A stretch of 64,000 nucleotides of DNA. It comes from Comamonas piscis (GTDB lineage: Bacteria > Pseudomonadota > Gammaproteobacteria > Burkholderiales > Burkholderiaceae_C). The stretch covers positions 2,480,001 through 2,544,000 of the forward strand of contig NZ_CP058554.1 of the NCBI RefSeq assembly GCF_014109725.1, in the 5' to 3' direction. The position numbers and the translations under genes were made by a program. Under the pieces are notes generated by a model. The model had not been told where the DNA came from, ran no database searches, and was given only the letters and a program-made list of their open reading frames with translations. Of the stretch, positions 1-10,100 are shown in pieces (within the stretch, counting starts at the first letter, position 1; each line of letters starts with the position of its first letter).

Positions 1-948
1 GCGTATATCGGCATTGGTTTGGACGAGTATGGTAATTTCTCGGGGCCTGCGAGCCCCGTCAACAGTGCCTGCGATAATGGTGCGAATGGGGTTGGCGCGA
101 CGTCGCAAAGTGTGGTCATTCGCGGGCCGGAGGATGCGCAATATCCCATGGTGGCCACGACACAGTACGGCTCAAGAATCGATCAGTTCGCTGGCTCCGA
201 ACGTCCGCCTTCGACGATGGTGCAGGTCAAGCTGGAGCCGGCGGGTGTGGGGTACAACGTGACGGTCACGCTGATCCGTTCAGGGGTGTCGACTGTTTTG
301 CACAATGCCGTACCGTTTCCTTATGCGCCTCCCACCGATGTGCGCCTGGGATTCGCATCATCAACCGGCGATCGCGACAACATCCATGAAGTGCGCAACG
401 CCGTATTGGCCATCCTGGCAGAACTGGACCTCAGCAAGACCTTGCTCACCCCCGCCAGTGCGGCACCTAATTCCAGCATCTCTTACACGCTCAGCTATTT
501 CAACCGCTCTGCGTTTGATCTTCCCAGCGGGACGGTGAATTTTGAAGACGCGGTGCCTGCCCAGATCACCAACCCGACCTGGACCTGTGTCGGCACGGCA
601 TGCCCCAGCGCAAACGGCAGCGGCAGCATTCAGGCGGTGAATGCAGGCGTCTTCCCTGCCAATGGCCAAGCCGTGTTCACGGTGACGGGCACCTTGTCCA
701 GTGCCGTTGTGAACGGGCAGGTGATTGCGGGCCTGGCCAAGGCGAGCTTTGTAGCCGATTCCATCTATGCCGGCCCTGCCAAGGAAGCCAGTGCGTCGAT
801 TACCGTCGTGGGTGCCGTAGCTCCACAAGCGGTTGCGACACCGGTTCCAGTACTGGAGGGAATGGGCCTGGTTCTGCTTTCAGCCGGCGCAGCAGGGCTG
901 GGCATTTATGCGAAGCGCCGCCGCCCATCTGGCAACAAGCGCTCTTGA
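1..948 (+). CDS. Exported lectin-like/DUF11-like protein with IPTL-CTERM-like tail (5' partial)
   Basis: The reading frame is open from base 1, so the true start lies before the window; 315 residues are visible. The first residues (YIGIGLDEYGNFS) resemble the end of a legume-lectin-type carbohydrate-binding domain. The middle (LDLSKTLLTPASAAPNSSISYTLS and onwards) reads like one DUF11-type beta-sandwich repeat, with a TCVGTACPS cysteine pair. The tail VPVLEGMGLVLLSAG, a hydrophobic helix and then KRRR match the layout of IPTL-CTERM-type sorting signals, so the product is probably exported and processed at the envelope. It is the first of three proteins with this kind of tail in 11 kb. The ligand is unknown. 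The tail layout is seen in the sequence; surface location is inferred. Confidence 0.75.
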   Translation, partial: AYIGIGLDEYGNFSGPASPVNSACDNGANGVGATSQSVVIRGPEDAQYPMVATTQYGSRIDQFAGSERPPSTMVQVKLEPAGVGYNVTVTLIRSGVSTVLHNAVPFPYAPPTDVRLGFASSTGDRDNIHEVRNAVLAILAELDLSKTLLTPASAAPNSSISYTLSYFNRSAFDLPSGTVNFEDAVPAQITNPTWTCVGTACPSANGSGSIQAVNAGVFPANGQAVFTVTGTLSSAVVNGQVIAGLAKASFVADSIYAGPAKEASASITVVGAVAPQAVATPVPVLEGMGLVLLSAGAAGLGIYAKRRRPSGNKRS

Positions 949-975
949 TTGAACGGATCTATCTAAGCCTATGAG

Positions 976-1010
976 GCCTTGCGGTCGCCACAGGGCCCCG
1001 CAGGTTTTTT
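976..1010 (+). terminator. Probable rho-independent terminator
   Basis: A GC-rich imperfect hairpin (CC, bulged T, TGCGG pairing with CCGCA, GG) is followed directly by six T residues. It lies 28 bases after the stop codon of the partial exported-protein gene. Confidence 0.6.
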
Positions 1011-1270
1011 GGGTGGCAAACCATCGCCTTTGCGACGATAGGCAGTAACCACTTGTCAGGCTTTGCCAGAACGGCTCACGTGCAGCGGCCGTATCTGGCT
1101 TTGTGCATCGCAGCTTGCCTGCAGGTGGGCTTGTATAGACACACGATAAGCCCGTCGGCTTGTATGCACGGCAAAGCCAGGGTCTTCTTTGGCGCTGATT
1201 CATGGCATCGACCGCTTGTACGCGCTCTAAATCCGGTGATTGCCGACGTCTACGCGACCAGATACCGCCA
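1011..1270. other. Non-coding junction region
   Basis: I see no credible gene here. A frame from 1053 stays open through this stretch into the DUF11 repeats, but its first ~80 codons do not look like protein, and it crosses the insertion-element remnant. This is probably flanking sequence left by a rearrangement that removed the 5' part of the next gene. Confidence 0.5.
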
Positions 1271-1305
1271 GGGATGCTCTGCAAAACCCTCGCCAAGCGG
1301 GATGG
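1271..1305. repeat. End fragment of a MITE/IS-like element
   Basis: These 35 bases, starting GGGATGCTCTGCAAAACCC, are identical in reverse complement to the right end of the 163-bp element at 38506-38668. Only one end is present. The side facing the element interior runs straight into DUF11 coding sequence, and no second end is seen. This is best explained as what is left after an insertion followed by a deletion that removed the element body and the start of the neighbouring gene. Confidence 0.75.
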
Positions 1306-4157
1306 GCCGGGTGATCATTGAGATCACCGGCAATTTTCCCAGCTCTGATCCCGCCAGCATCACGAACTCTGCCCGGGTAGATACTCCCGCCGGTGTGACC
1401 GATCCGGACATGGCTACTAATATCAGCGTGGTGAGTACCGCCATGTCCTATAAAACCGATTTGGCGGTGACCAAGACACAGAGCAGCAATGTGTTTGCAT
1501 CGGGGGTTCCGGTGACCTACACGATGACCGTGCAGAACAATGGCCCCGCCAGCGCTGATGGCGCCAATATTCGAGACAACCTGACGAATTTTGCCAATTA
1601 CATGTCGGGCTCGCCTTATGACTACCTGACCATTACCAATACCTTTGTCAGCTGCACGGCATCGGGTGGAGCCATTTGCCCCGCCAGTTCCAACTTCAAT
1701 AGCCAATCTGCCACCGGGATTGACTATGCGTTATTCAATACCTCCGTGCCCACCTTGCCGTCGGGAGGTTTGATCATCGTTGTCTACACGATGACGCCGA
1801 CCATTACCGGTGCACAGCGCTGAAGTACCGGCACCGGGTATTTGCAAAACAGGTTTGAGGCATCGGTACCTGCCGGTATGACCGATTCCGATTACAACAA
1901 CAATGCGGCGCAGGTCAGCCTCTCCACACCGCCGTCGCCCAACTGCCCGCAGGCAGATCTGGCAGTGACCAAAACGCAGAGTACGGATGTATTTGCCGCT
2001 GGTGCTCCGGTGACTTACACGATGACCTTGCTGAACAGCGGCCCCAGTGCCGCCGATGGCACGAATATCCGCGATGCCATTACGAGCTTTGCCAACTACA
2101 ACGCAGGCGCTCCCTACGATTACATCAGCATCGAAGCCAGCTTTGTTGGCTGCTCCGCTTCTGGCGGCGCGGTGTGCCCGGCGGATGCCAATTTCAACAC
2201 GGTATCGGCGACCGGTATTGATTACACCTTGTTCGATACGACGGTCCCCAGCCTGCCTGTCGGTGGTGCACTCACGGTTGTCTACACGATGACGCCAACC
2301 ATTGTGGGCACGCAGCGCTGCAGCACGGGGGCTGGGTACATCCAGAATGAGTTCCGAGCGAACTTGCCCAGCGGCCTGACCGACAGCAACTACAACAACA
2401 ATGCGTCGCAGGTCACCATCCAAACGCCTCGCGCGCCTGATTGCCCGCAAACCGACCTGGAAGTCACCAAGACGCAAAGCAGCAACGTGTGTGTCGCCGG
2501 GCAGCCCATCACCTACACGATGACCTTGCTCAACCATGGTCCCAATGCGGTGGACCAGGTGCAGATCACCGATTCGATCACCAACTTTGCCAATTACACC
2601 TACGGCGCGCCTTACCAGTACATCAATACCAGCACGGCCTTTGTCGGCTGTACGGCTGCAGGAGGCGCGGTCTGCCCCGACGCATCGAATTTTGGCAGCC
2701 CATCGCAAGCGGGGATTGACGTGATGCTGTTCAGCACCTCGGTCCCCAAGCTGCCGGTGGGCGGAACGGTGACCGTGGTGTATACGATGACGCCGACGGC
2801 GCTGCCGGTTCCTTCCTGCGGCAACAGCGCTTCGAGCTATATCCAGAACACCTTCTCTGCCTCCGTGCCCGCTGGCTACACCGATGTGGGCCCGGCCGCT
2901 AATTCGGCCAGCGTGTCACTGCCAGTCAGCTGCGCGGATATTTCGGTGAACAAGAAGGTGGACCCGGTGACCACCAGCGTGAGCGGATCTGCCGTGGTGT
3001 ACACCATCGATGTGGCCAATGCCGCTGGCTCGGCAGCTGCCAGCAATGTAGCTTTCTCGGACCCTCTGCCCAGTGGCTTTGTCTACAGCAACGCCGTCTG
3101 TACCGCCCAAACCCCCAATGCCATCTGCGGTGCCGTGGCCTATGACGCCGCCAGCCGCACAGTGAGCAGTACCATTTCGACGCTTCCAGAAGGCGGCATC
3201 GTGCGCTTTGTCATCACCGGATCGGCCGGCAACACAGCTGGCACCTTTGCCAATACCGCCTCCGCCGCCGTGGCGCCTGGCTGGCTGGACCCGGTGCCCG
3301 CATCCAACAGCAGCACGGTGAACTTCCAGATCTTCAACACCAGCTCGCTAATCACCGTCACCAAGAAAGTCGCAGGCTTGCCAGCTGCAGGCATGCCCGC
3401 AGCGATGACGTTTACCGGCACCATCACCTGCGGTGCGCAGGCACCGCAAAAGTGGTCGGCAACCGTGGCCGCTGGCGCGCTGAGCGGCGACAGCGCGGCC
3501 TTGACCTTCTACGACAAGGATGCCTGCACCGTGACGGAGGATACGCCGCCCGCAGCGCCCAATGGCTATACCTGGGTGGGCTCGGCAACCATTGCTCCCA
3601 ACCCAACCAATGTGCTGGGCCCGACCACGCCCTTGTCGGAGGTGGTGACCAATACCTTGTCTGCGCTGCCGCCCTGCAAGCTGACGATCATCAAGATCGC
3701 GCTGACCGCGACGGGTAGCCCTGCCACCGGCACTGCCAGCTTCAGCTTTGCTGGCTCCGGCGCCGGTGTGCCAGCAACCACGGTGGTAGTGACCAATGCT
3801 GGCGCTGGTAGCCAGGCCATCGACGACCTGGCAGCCGGCCAAACCTACACCTGGACGGAAACGGCTCTCGCCGGCTGGAAGCTTGACAGCATCCAGTGCA
3901 CCGACCAGAACGGGGCCGCCCCGACAAGCACCATCACCACCGATGTGGCGAAGCGGCAGCTGGGCATTGCCCTGGCGAGTGGCGAAGCCCTGGTCTGCAC
4001 CTTCACCAACCGCCAGACGGACACCACGGTTCCACCCGATGAACCTAGCGGCAAACTCAAGGCCGTGCCTGTGATGGATGCATGGAAGCTGTTGCTGATG
4101 GCCTTGGCCGTAGCGGCTCTGGGCATGGCCGGGCTGCGCCGCGCAGAGCGCCGTTAA
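1306..4157 (+). pseudogene. DUF11-repeat adhesin-like protein, 5'-truncated and interrupted by in-frame TGA
   Basis: The frame encodes a large exported repeat protein. It starts mid-domain (VIIEITGNFPSSDPASITNSA is the end of a DUF11 unit), followed by three ~166-residue DUF11 units beginning DLAVTKTQS or DLEVTKTQS, a shorter unit (ADISVNKKVDP), and two prealbumin-like or DUF5979-like domains (ITVTKKVAG; LTIIKIALTATG). It ends in an IPTL-CTERM-like tail (VPVMDAWKLLLMALAVAALG, then RRAERR). Two lesions are visible. The N-terminus and signal peptide are missing at the element remnant, and a TGA at 1821-1823 replaces a Cys codon that is TGC at the equivalent place in units 2 and 3. The frame is otherwise intact, so the decay is recent. 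A translated downstream fragment from about 1842 is possible but would lack an export signal. Confidence 0.8.
1455..2948 (+). repeat. Three tandem 498-bp DUF11-encoding repeats
   Basis: The units begin at 1455, 1953 and 2451, exactly 498 bases (166 codons) apart, each opening with codons for T/A-D-L-x-V-T-K-T-Q-S. Shared landmarks include the YTMT motifs, a CxASGGAxCP or CxAAGGAxCP cysteine pair, and VVYTMTPT near the unit end. The units are clearly diverged, so this is an older amplification and not a fresh slippage product. Confidence 0.85.
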
Positions 4158-4178
4158 ACACAGCATTGGCTGCGCAAG

Positions 4179-4213
4179 CGCCGATACCCTGCGATGGGTA
4201 TCGGCGTTTTTTT
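4179..4213 (+). terminator. Strong rho-independent terminator
   Basis: A perfect 11-bp stem (CGCCGATACCC with GGGTATCGGCG) around a 6-base loop TGCGAT is followed by seven T residues. It lies 21 bases after the stop codon of the DUF11 gene. Confidence 0.92.
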
Positions 4214-4296
4214 GTGCGCTTATCTGTGGGGCTGCAAGGCAGGGCCGGGCCCGCCCGTATACGGCTTGTGTGCACGGCTGCCGGGTTGGCGCTCTT

Positions 4297-5325
4297 TCAG
4301 ATTTTGCGTTTGCGCTTGGCTTGCCCGCTGCTCAAAAACGCCATCAGCGTGCGCTCGGCCGCATGCAGGCCGGAGCTGCCCCGCAGCTTTCCCGCATAGG
4401 CATCACATCGCGCCCCGCCTTCGGGGCCTTCGCAGACTTCCATCACCAGTGGGTGGATATAGAACTTGCGGCACACCGCGACGGTATTGCCCAGGTGCTG
4501 GGCGACCTGCTTGACGATATCGGGGCCCGTCAGCGGTGTATCGCTACTGCGCGACTGCAGCGCCAGTGACAGGGCCAGCACGCTGCCATGCCAGGTGCGA
4601 AAGTCCTTGGCGCTGAAATCCTCACCCGCAATCTCATGCAGATAGGCGTTGACATGTTCTGAGCGAAGTTGCTTGCGCTCGCCCTCGTCATCCAGATACT
4701 GGAACAGCCGCTGACCCGGCAGATCCTGGCAGCGCCGCACAATGCGCGCCACGCGCGGGTCTTCCAGCTCGACTTGCTGCTCCACACCGCTCTTGCCTTT
4801 GAATGCCAGCTGGATGCGCGAGGCGCGCATCTTCAGATGGCGGTTGCGAAGGGTCGTTAGGCCAAATGATCCGTTCTCGCGCGCATAGCTGTCATTGCCA
4901 ATGCGTAGCGCCGTGGTGTCGAGCAGGCGCACCACCGCAGCGGCTACCGACGTCTGCGAGGTACCACCCGCCTTCAGGTCGCGCTGGATGCGGCGGCGAA
5001 TCAAGCCCAGCTTGGCCGCAAAGGCCGCCATGCGGTCGAACTTGGTTTGTTTGCGCTGCTCTTGCCACAGCGGGTGGTAGCGGTACTGCTTGCGTCCTCG
5101 GGCATCGCGGCCGGTGGCCTGCAGGTGGCCCTGCGGATCGGGGCATATCCACACATCGGTGTAGGCCGGGGGGATCACCAACAGGCGAATGCGCTCTAGC
5201 TCGCGCGGATTTTTGATGGTTTGCCCGCGCTGGTTTTGGTAGACAAAGCCATCGCCGCGTTGGACGCGTTGCCACCCGGGCGAGGCATCTGTGACATAAG
5301 CCAGCGGCTTCTGGGGTCTGACCAT
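4297..5325 (-). CDS. DNA topoisomerase IB (poxvirus-type)
   Basis: The protein of 342 residues relaxes supercoils by transient 3'-phosphotyrosyl cleavage of one strand. The N-terminal part (YVTDASPGWQRV to VIPPAYTDVWICPDPQGHLQATGRDARGRKQYRYH) is the family's DNA-binding domain. The catalytic domain shows LRIGNDSY with the active-site Arg, the KDFRTWHGS motif, and the nucleophile Tyr in VCRKFYIHP near the C-terminus. The start at 5325 (MVRPQKPL) is preferred because the family begins just before this point and an AAAGG lies about 8 bases upstream. An upstream in-frame start at 5508 would add 61 unconvincing residues. The gene stands alone. These enzymes are widespread accessory topoisomerases in Proteobacteria. 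Confidence 0.93.
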   Translation of the reverse strand: MVRPQKPLAYVTDASPGWQRVQRGDGFVYQNQRGQTIKNPRELERIRLLVIPPAYTDVWICPDPQGHLQATGRDARGRKQYRYHPLWQEQRKQTKFDRMAAFAAKLGLIRRRIQRDLKAGGTSQTSVAAAVVRLLDTTALRIGNDSYARENGSFGLTTLRNRHLKMRASRIQLAFKGKSGVEQQVELEDPRVARIVRRCQDLPGQRLFQYLDDEGERKQLRSEHVNAYLHEIAGEDFSAKDFRTWHGSVLALSLALQSRSSDTPLTGPDIVKQVAQHLGNTVAVCRKFYIHPLVMEVCEGPEGGARCDAYAGKLRGSSGLHAAERTLMAFLSSGQAKRKRKI

Positions 5326-6165
5326 GTTTGCGGCCTTTGTGCATTGGACGAACGGATGGCCTGATCGTAGGCCTGTGCTTGGCGGCTGGCTGTCAGCGCC
5401 CAGCTTGCATGCCGCTGCTGTTTTGGCGCATCCCGGCCTCAGACAGGCGGAGTGGCCTTGGGTTGCTCTATGCAGAAGGCGGACGAGGGGTGTGGAGAGA
5501 TCTCGCAAAGTTCAACGCGCTTACACGATCTGCTTGTAAGCTCAAATCGCTTCATTTTGTAGTTTCTGTAATCTTGGATAGATTTCATCAAATAAATATG
5601 TAAAGTCAATTTTCCAAACAAAATTGCAAAAAACCAAATGCAAAAGCCTGATGGTGACCACCAGGATGTCGTCCAAAGACTGGCGCGCTGAGAGAAGAGG
5701 GTGCCGAGCTGCTCGCCCGCAGGCCAGCGCAGGGTACCGGCGACCATAGGCGTTTGTCGTTGATTGGCGGCAAGCTTGACGAGCTGACACAGCGTTTATC
5801 GCAGCGGACTGGGCCAACGACCGATGGCATGTTGTCAACTAATGACGATTGCGACTGATGGTCTGATGGTTTTGGGCGCTTCGGAGGCCAAACCTTCCGA
5901 AGGCTTCATTGCGTTGCTCGCCACCATGAATGCTTTGCCCGGGTGCCAGGGGCGGCTTTGTCGTGATGACTTACGACCGGGCATCGAGGTGAACTGTGCT
6001 GCAATTTCGCAACAAATGTAGTTGAAGGTAAGAAATTCAGGCAAACTGCTGCCGGCTTTTCGACTGCCAGGCCATCTAAGAGGTGTGACCTGTCGGTAAA
6101 AATCTTTCCCATAAGTCCGAGTCTTGCCTTTTGCTGCATCGCCTTGAATAGCAGTTAAGTTTTAT
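5326..6165. other. Long intergenic region, no recognisable gene
   Basis: These 840 bases include an AT-rich core at about 5560-5640. Several short frames cross it on both strands, but none has a ribosome-binding site, protein-like composition or a recognisable family. It may carry the promoter of the lipoprotein gene at 6166 or be eroded sequence. Confidence 0.5.
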
Positions 6166-6939
6166 ATGAATCAGAAAAAATTACATCTAACAGTGATTGC
6201 CAGTGTTTTGGGGTCAGCACTTCTAAGTGCCTGTGGCGGCGGAGGTGGCGGCGACGAGACGAACCCTTCTGTACCCGCACCCGTGCAAGCTGATTCTGAA
6301 GCATGCGTGAACAAGGCTCTCTATACCGCGGGGACCTTCGTCGAGTATGTGAATGTGGGTAGCGCTGGCGAAAGTGAAGAGGTGATCATCACCGTACAGC
6401 CCTACACCTCGACGCGCAGTTCAGTGCCTATGGTGCAGTACTGGACAGGTCTGTTGTTCGACCGTAACCCCGCAGTCTTGTACAGCGTAGAGCAAGACTT
6501 TGTTGTGGAGCACGGCGCCACCTTCGGAGATGTTGCAACGCAATGGATTACTCCTCCTGTGCGTCGTCCAATCCGAATGCAAACCGGTGACGTCTTCCGC
6601 TCAGACACCATTTCCAACATGTATGACAGTATCGCGCCTGATACGCCCTACGGAAAAACTCGCTCCCAGGCTGAAAAAACCTATGTGGGGCGTGAAATAG
6701 TGGAGACTGCGCTGGGCCGCTTTGAAGCCTGTCGTTTCCAGATCAATCGAAAATCCACCTTTGGGCTAGACGAGCCGACGCAGACGGTTATTTCAAGCCG
6801 CCTAACGCAGTGGGTCGCAGCAACCGCTCCCTACCGTGGCCTCATCCTGAAATATGACCTTACGTCCCAGCGTGAAGGTGAGCCAGAGACCCACACACAA
6901 CGGGAGATCTCCAAGGTCACTACCTTTGATTTGAAGTAA
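6166..6939 (+). CDS. Putative lipoprotein of unknown function
   Basis: The product has 257 residues. It begins with a lipoprotein signal (MNQKKLHLTVIASVLGSALL) and the lipobox LLSAC, with Cys near residue 23, followed by a Gly-rich linker (GGGGGGDE). The rest is a soluble domain I do not recognise, with one Cys at EACVNK and one at RFEACRFQ that could form a disulfide. It is probably anchored to the outer membrane facing the periplasm. No good Shine-Dalgarno is visible before the ATG, and the neighbours give no functional hint. Confidence 0.75.
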   Translation: MNQKKLHLTVIASVLGSALLSACGGGGGGDETNPSVPAPVQADSEACVNKALYTAGTFVEYVNVGSAGESEEVIITVQPYTSTRSSVPMVQYWTGLLFDRNPAVLYSVEQDFVVEHGATFGDVATQWITPPVRRPIRMQTGDVFRSDTISNMYDSIAPDTPYGKTRSQAEKTYVGREIVETALGRFEACRFQINRKSTFGLDEPTQTVISSRLTQWVAATAPYRGLILKYDLTSQREGEPETHTQREISKVTTFDLK

Positions 6940-7121
6940 GCCTGAGTCGGGCGAGCAAGGATGTGCAGACCCGACGACATCTCGGCGCCGTGACCGTCAA
7001 GCCTTCCGGATTCAATGCCATCCCCCTGAATTCAGCCATCCGCAGTCGAATCACTAATTTACGGGATGGCAAAACCGGCCGGCCCCTTTAGTCTGCCCTC
7101 CATACAAGACCGGGGGTAACT

Positions 7122-10100
7122 ATGGTTAGATTTGGCAACGCTGGTAAGGCCGACCGGCGGGATCGATGCAGCGGGGTCGGGCTGAGGACGGGAAGCGAAC
7201 ACGCTGACCAGCACAGGTCGACTGGCAGTGGCTTGCGTCGGCTGGTCTTGCTGGGTGGCTTGGTCGTGGCTTCGGTACTGCCGTTGGCGGCGCAGGCTAA
7301 AACTTATTTAGTTAATTCCTTTGATAGCACGCTCGTCAATGCGTCGGGCTGCGATGTGGGCAATAGCGGCACCTGTACGCTGGGTAATGCCATTTTGGCG
7401 CTCAATTTCGACAGAGATACCACTGGAACAGCACGCATAGAGTTCGATACCACCGTGTTTTCGGTACCGCGAACTATTAGCGGCTCGCAGTTGACGCCGT
7501 ACTACAACGTGGACATTGTCGGCCCAGGCGCGCATCTGCTAAGCATTAGCGCTCCATCTTCGCCAGCTGTTTTTCGCTTCAATGCCAAACAAGGCTCTAG
7601 CAGCACAGGCAATCCGCTGGTGATTGGGCTTTCAGGCCTGCGTATCAGTAACTCAACGCTGGGTATCAACAGCGCTGCCACGCTAACTGTTGATAAATCC
7701 TGGATCGAAGGCAACAGCAACTCGAGCACAGCCAGCGGCGGCGGCATCCGAAACACAGGGAACCTGACTTTGCGAAGCAGCACGGTGGCCAACAACAGGA
7801 CCACCAATGCTTCTACTGGTTACGGAGGCGGTATCTTCAACGATTCATCCGCAACGCTGGTTATTCACAACAGCACTATTGCTGCCAACGTGGCTCGTCA
7901 AGGTGGCGGCATCTACAACAACTCAGGCGCCTTGGCCATCCACAATTCCACCATCAGCGCAAACCAGGCTACTGACTGGGGCGGGGGTATCTTCAAGACC
8001 GGTGCGGCACCCTTAGTAGCCAACTCCATCATTCGCGGCAATAGCGCGCCAACCAACCCGGATGTGGTGGGTGCCATCACCAGTCAGAATAGCTCGGTTT
8101 ACCTTGCCAACACAGCCGACCCAGGCCAACCTGCGATCAGTCTTTATGCTCTAGGCTCCTACGGCGGCACCATGCCCACGATGCCTCCATTGGCGGGTTC
8201 GCCAGCACTGGCCTTGGGCCGCTTTGTGGCAGGCGAGTTGGACCTTGACCAGGTCGGTGCACCGCGCCCATCAACCGTGGGTGCGGTCATTGATGCAGGT
8301 GCCGTGCAAGGCCAGGGCTATACCGTGACCATTGCCAGCCCTTCGCCTTTCCCCAGCCCAGTGGCACCAGGCGCAGCATTGCCGGTGACGGTGAGTGTGC
8401 AAAGTGGGGAGCAGCCACTGGCGGGTGTCACCCCCGCATTGCGCGCCAGCGTACATGCGGGCCTGGGCTCTACCGCCAGCTGCGCGCCCAGCAATGCCAG
8501 CGGTCAGGCGGCTTGCACAGTCACATTTACCTTGACGGGATCAGCACCGGTAGAGGGAGTCAGCTTGAGCGGCTTGCTGGGTGCGGCATCTGCGACTAGC
8601 TCGGCTTTTACCGTGGCCGCTCAGCAGTTGGGCAGCTTTGGTATCACGCTGCCAGCACAGGTCGCGGCGGGTCAAGGGTTCAGCTTCACCGTCAATGCAC
8701 TGGATACCGGTGGGAATCCGATGCCCAGCTACAGCGGTACGCTGAAATTCAGCAGCAGTGATGCTGACGGGCTGTTGCCCGCAGATTCCACGCTGACCGC
8801 CGGAGAAGGCAGCTTTAATGCCACGTTGAGCGCGACCGGCAGCCAGCAGATCACCGTGGCGGATAGCGTGGCCAACCCTGCCATTGAAGGTTCGGCCAGC
8901 ACCCAGGTCCTGCTATTGCAACCCACCGTCACAGGCCTGACGCCCGGGTTTGCCGATGCCGCCGGCGGCACGGTGGTGACGGTGACCGGCAGCAACTTCG
9001 ATGTGACGGCCCGCGTGCAATTCGCTGGGTTTACCTATATCGATCCTTTCAACGTGACGCCCACCTCGCTCAGTTTTGAGGCGCCCCCCGGTACGGCTGG
9101 CAACGATGCAGCGGTGCAGGTCTTTACCCAGGGCTGCTATGTGGCACCGCCGGCGACCAACTGCATGAGCCCCATCACGCCGGCCAGCGTGCTGCACTTC
9201 TTTGCCGCCAGCTATGTCGTCAACAACCCCGGCGACAGCGATGGCAGCAACCCGCAGGCCTGCGCCCTAGGCAATGCCCAGACCTGCACCCTGCGCGATG
9301 CGGTGCTGCAGGCCAATATGCTGGGCGGCGCGCCAGTGATTCAGTTTGATCCGAGTGTATTCAGCGCTGCTGCGCCGCAGACCATTAACTTGACCAACGG
9401 CCAGATCAGCCTGGCCAAAAGCATGACCATTCAGGGGCCGGGCGCGGATGCAGTCACCATCAGTGGTGGCGGCATCAGCCGTGTCTTGCAGATCGAAGCC
9501 GCTGCCCAGCCGGTGCGGGTGGCGGGCCTGACCCTGGCGCAAGGCAGCTCCAACGGCGGCAGCGCGGTGCTTAACCATTCCACCGGCTTGGTGCAGCTGC
9601 AAAACCTGGTGCTGGCCAACAATGCTGCCACGCCCGCAGGCTACAGCGGTGGCAATGCCGCATTGGTCCAGGCTGGCTCGGGCGGCGCCGTGTACTCGGA
9701 TGGCACGGGCGTGTTGGAGATTGAAGGATCCACCTTCGACAGCAACAGCACTGCGCAGCTGGGTGGCGGCCTGTTGCTGGCATCGGGCAGCACCGCAACC
9801 CTGCGCAGCAGCACCTGGGTGTCCAACCAGGGCGACCTGGGCGGCAGTGCCTTGGCCAACCTGGGCAGCGTGGCACAGATCGAGAACAGCAGCTTCAGCG
9901 CCAATGCCAGCCCGAACGCGGCCGGCCAAGGGGGCACCCTGTTCAGCCAGGGCCTGAGCCGTTTGGTGCTGCTGAACAGCACGGTGGCAGGCAATAGCAG
10001 CGGGAATGTCGGTGGTATCAGCGGCGCGGCCGACGGCAGCAACACCCCCAGCCTGAGCTTGGTGAACAGCATCGTGGCTGGCAACAGCGGCAGCGCTGGG

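Noticed and set aside
1053..1305. Apparent N-terminal extension of the DUF11 frame
   Set aside because: The first ~80 codons cross the element remnant and look non-coding; there is no signal peptide, which an exported repeat protein would need.
5439..5838. Several short frames in the 5.3-6.2 kb gap
   Set aside because: Overlapping frames on the minus strand with no ribosome-binding site, no conserved-type segments and AT-rich low-information parts.
6948..6977. GTCGGG...CCCGAC inverted repeat after the lipoprotein gene
   Set aside because: A 6-bp stem with a long loop and no T-run; not a credible terminator.
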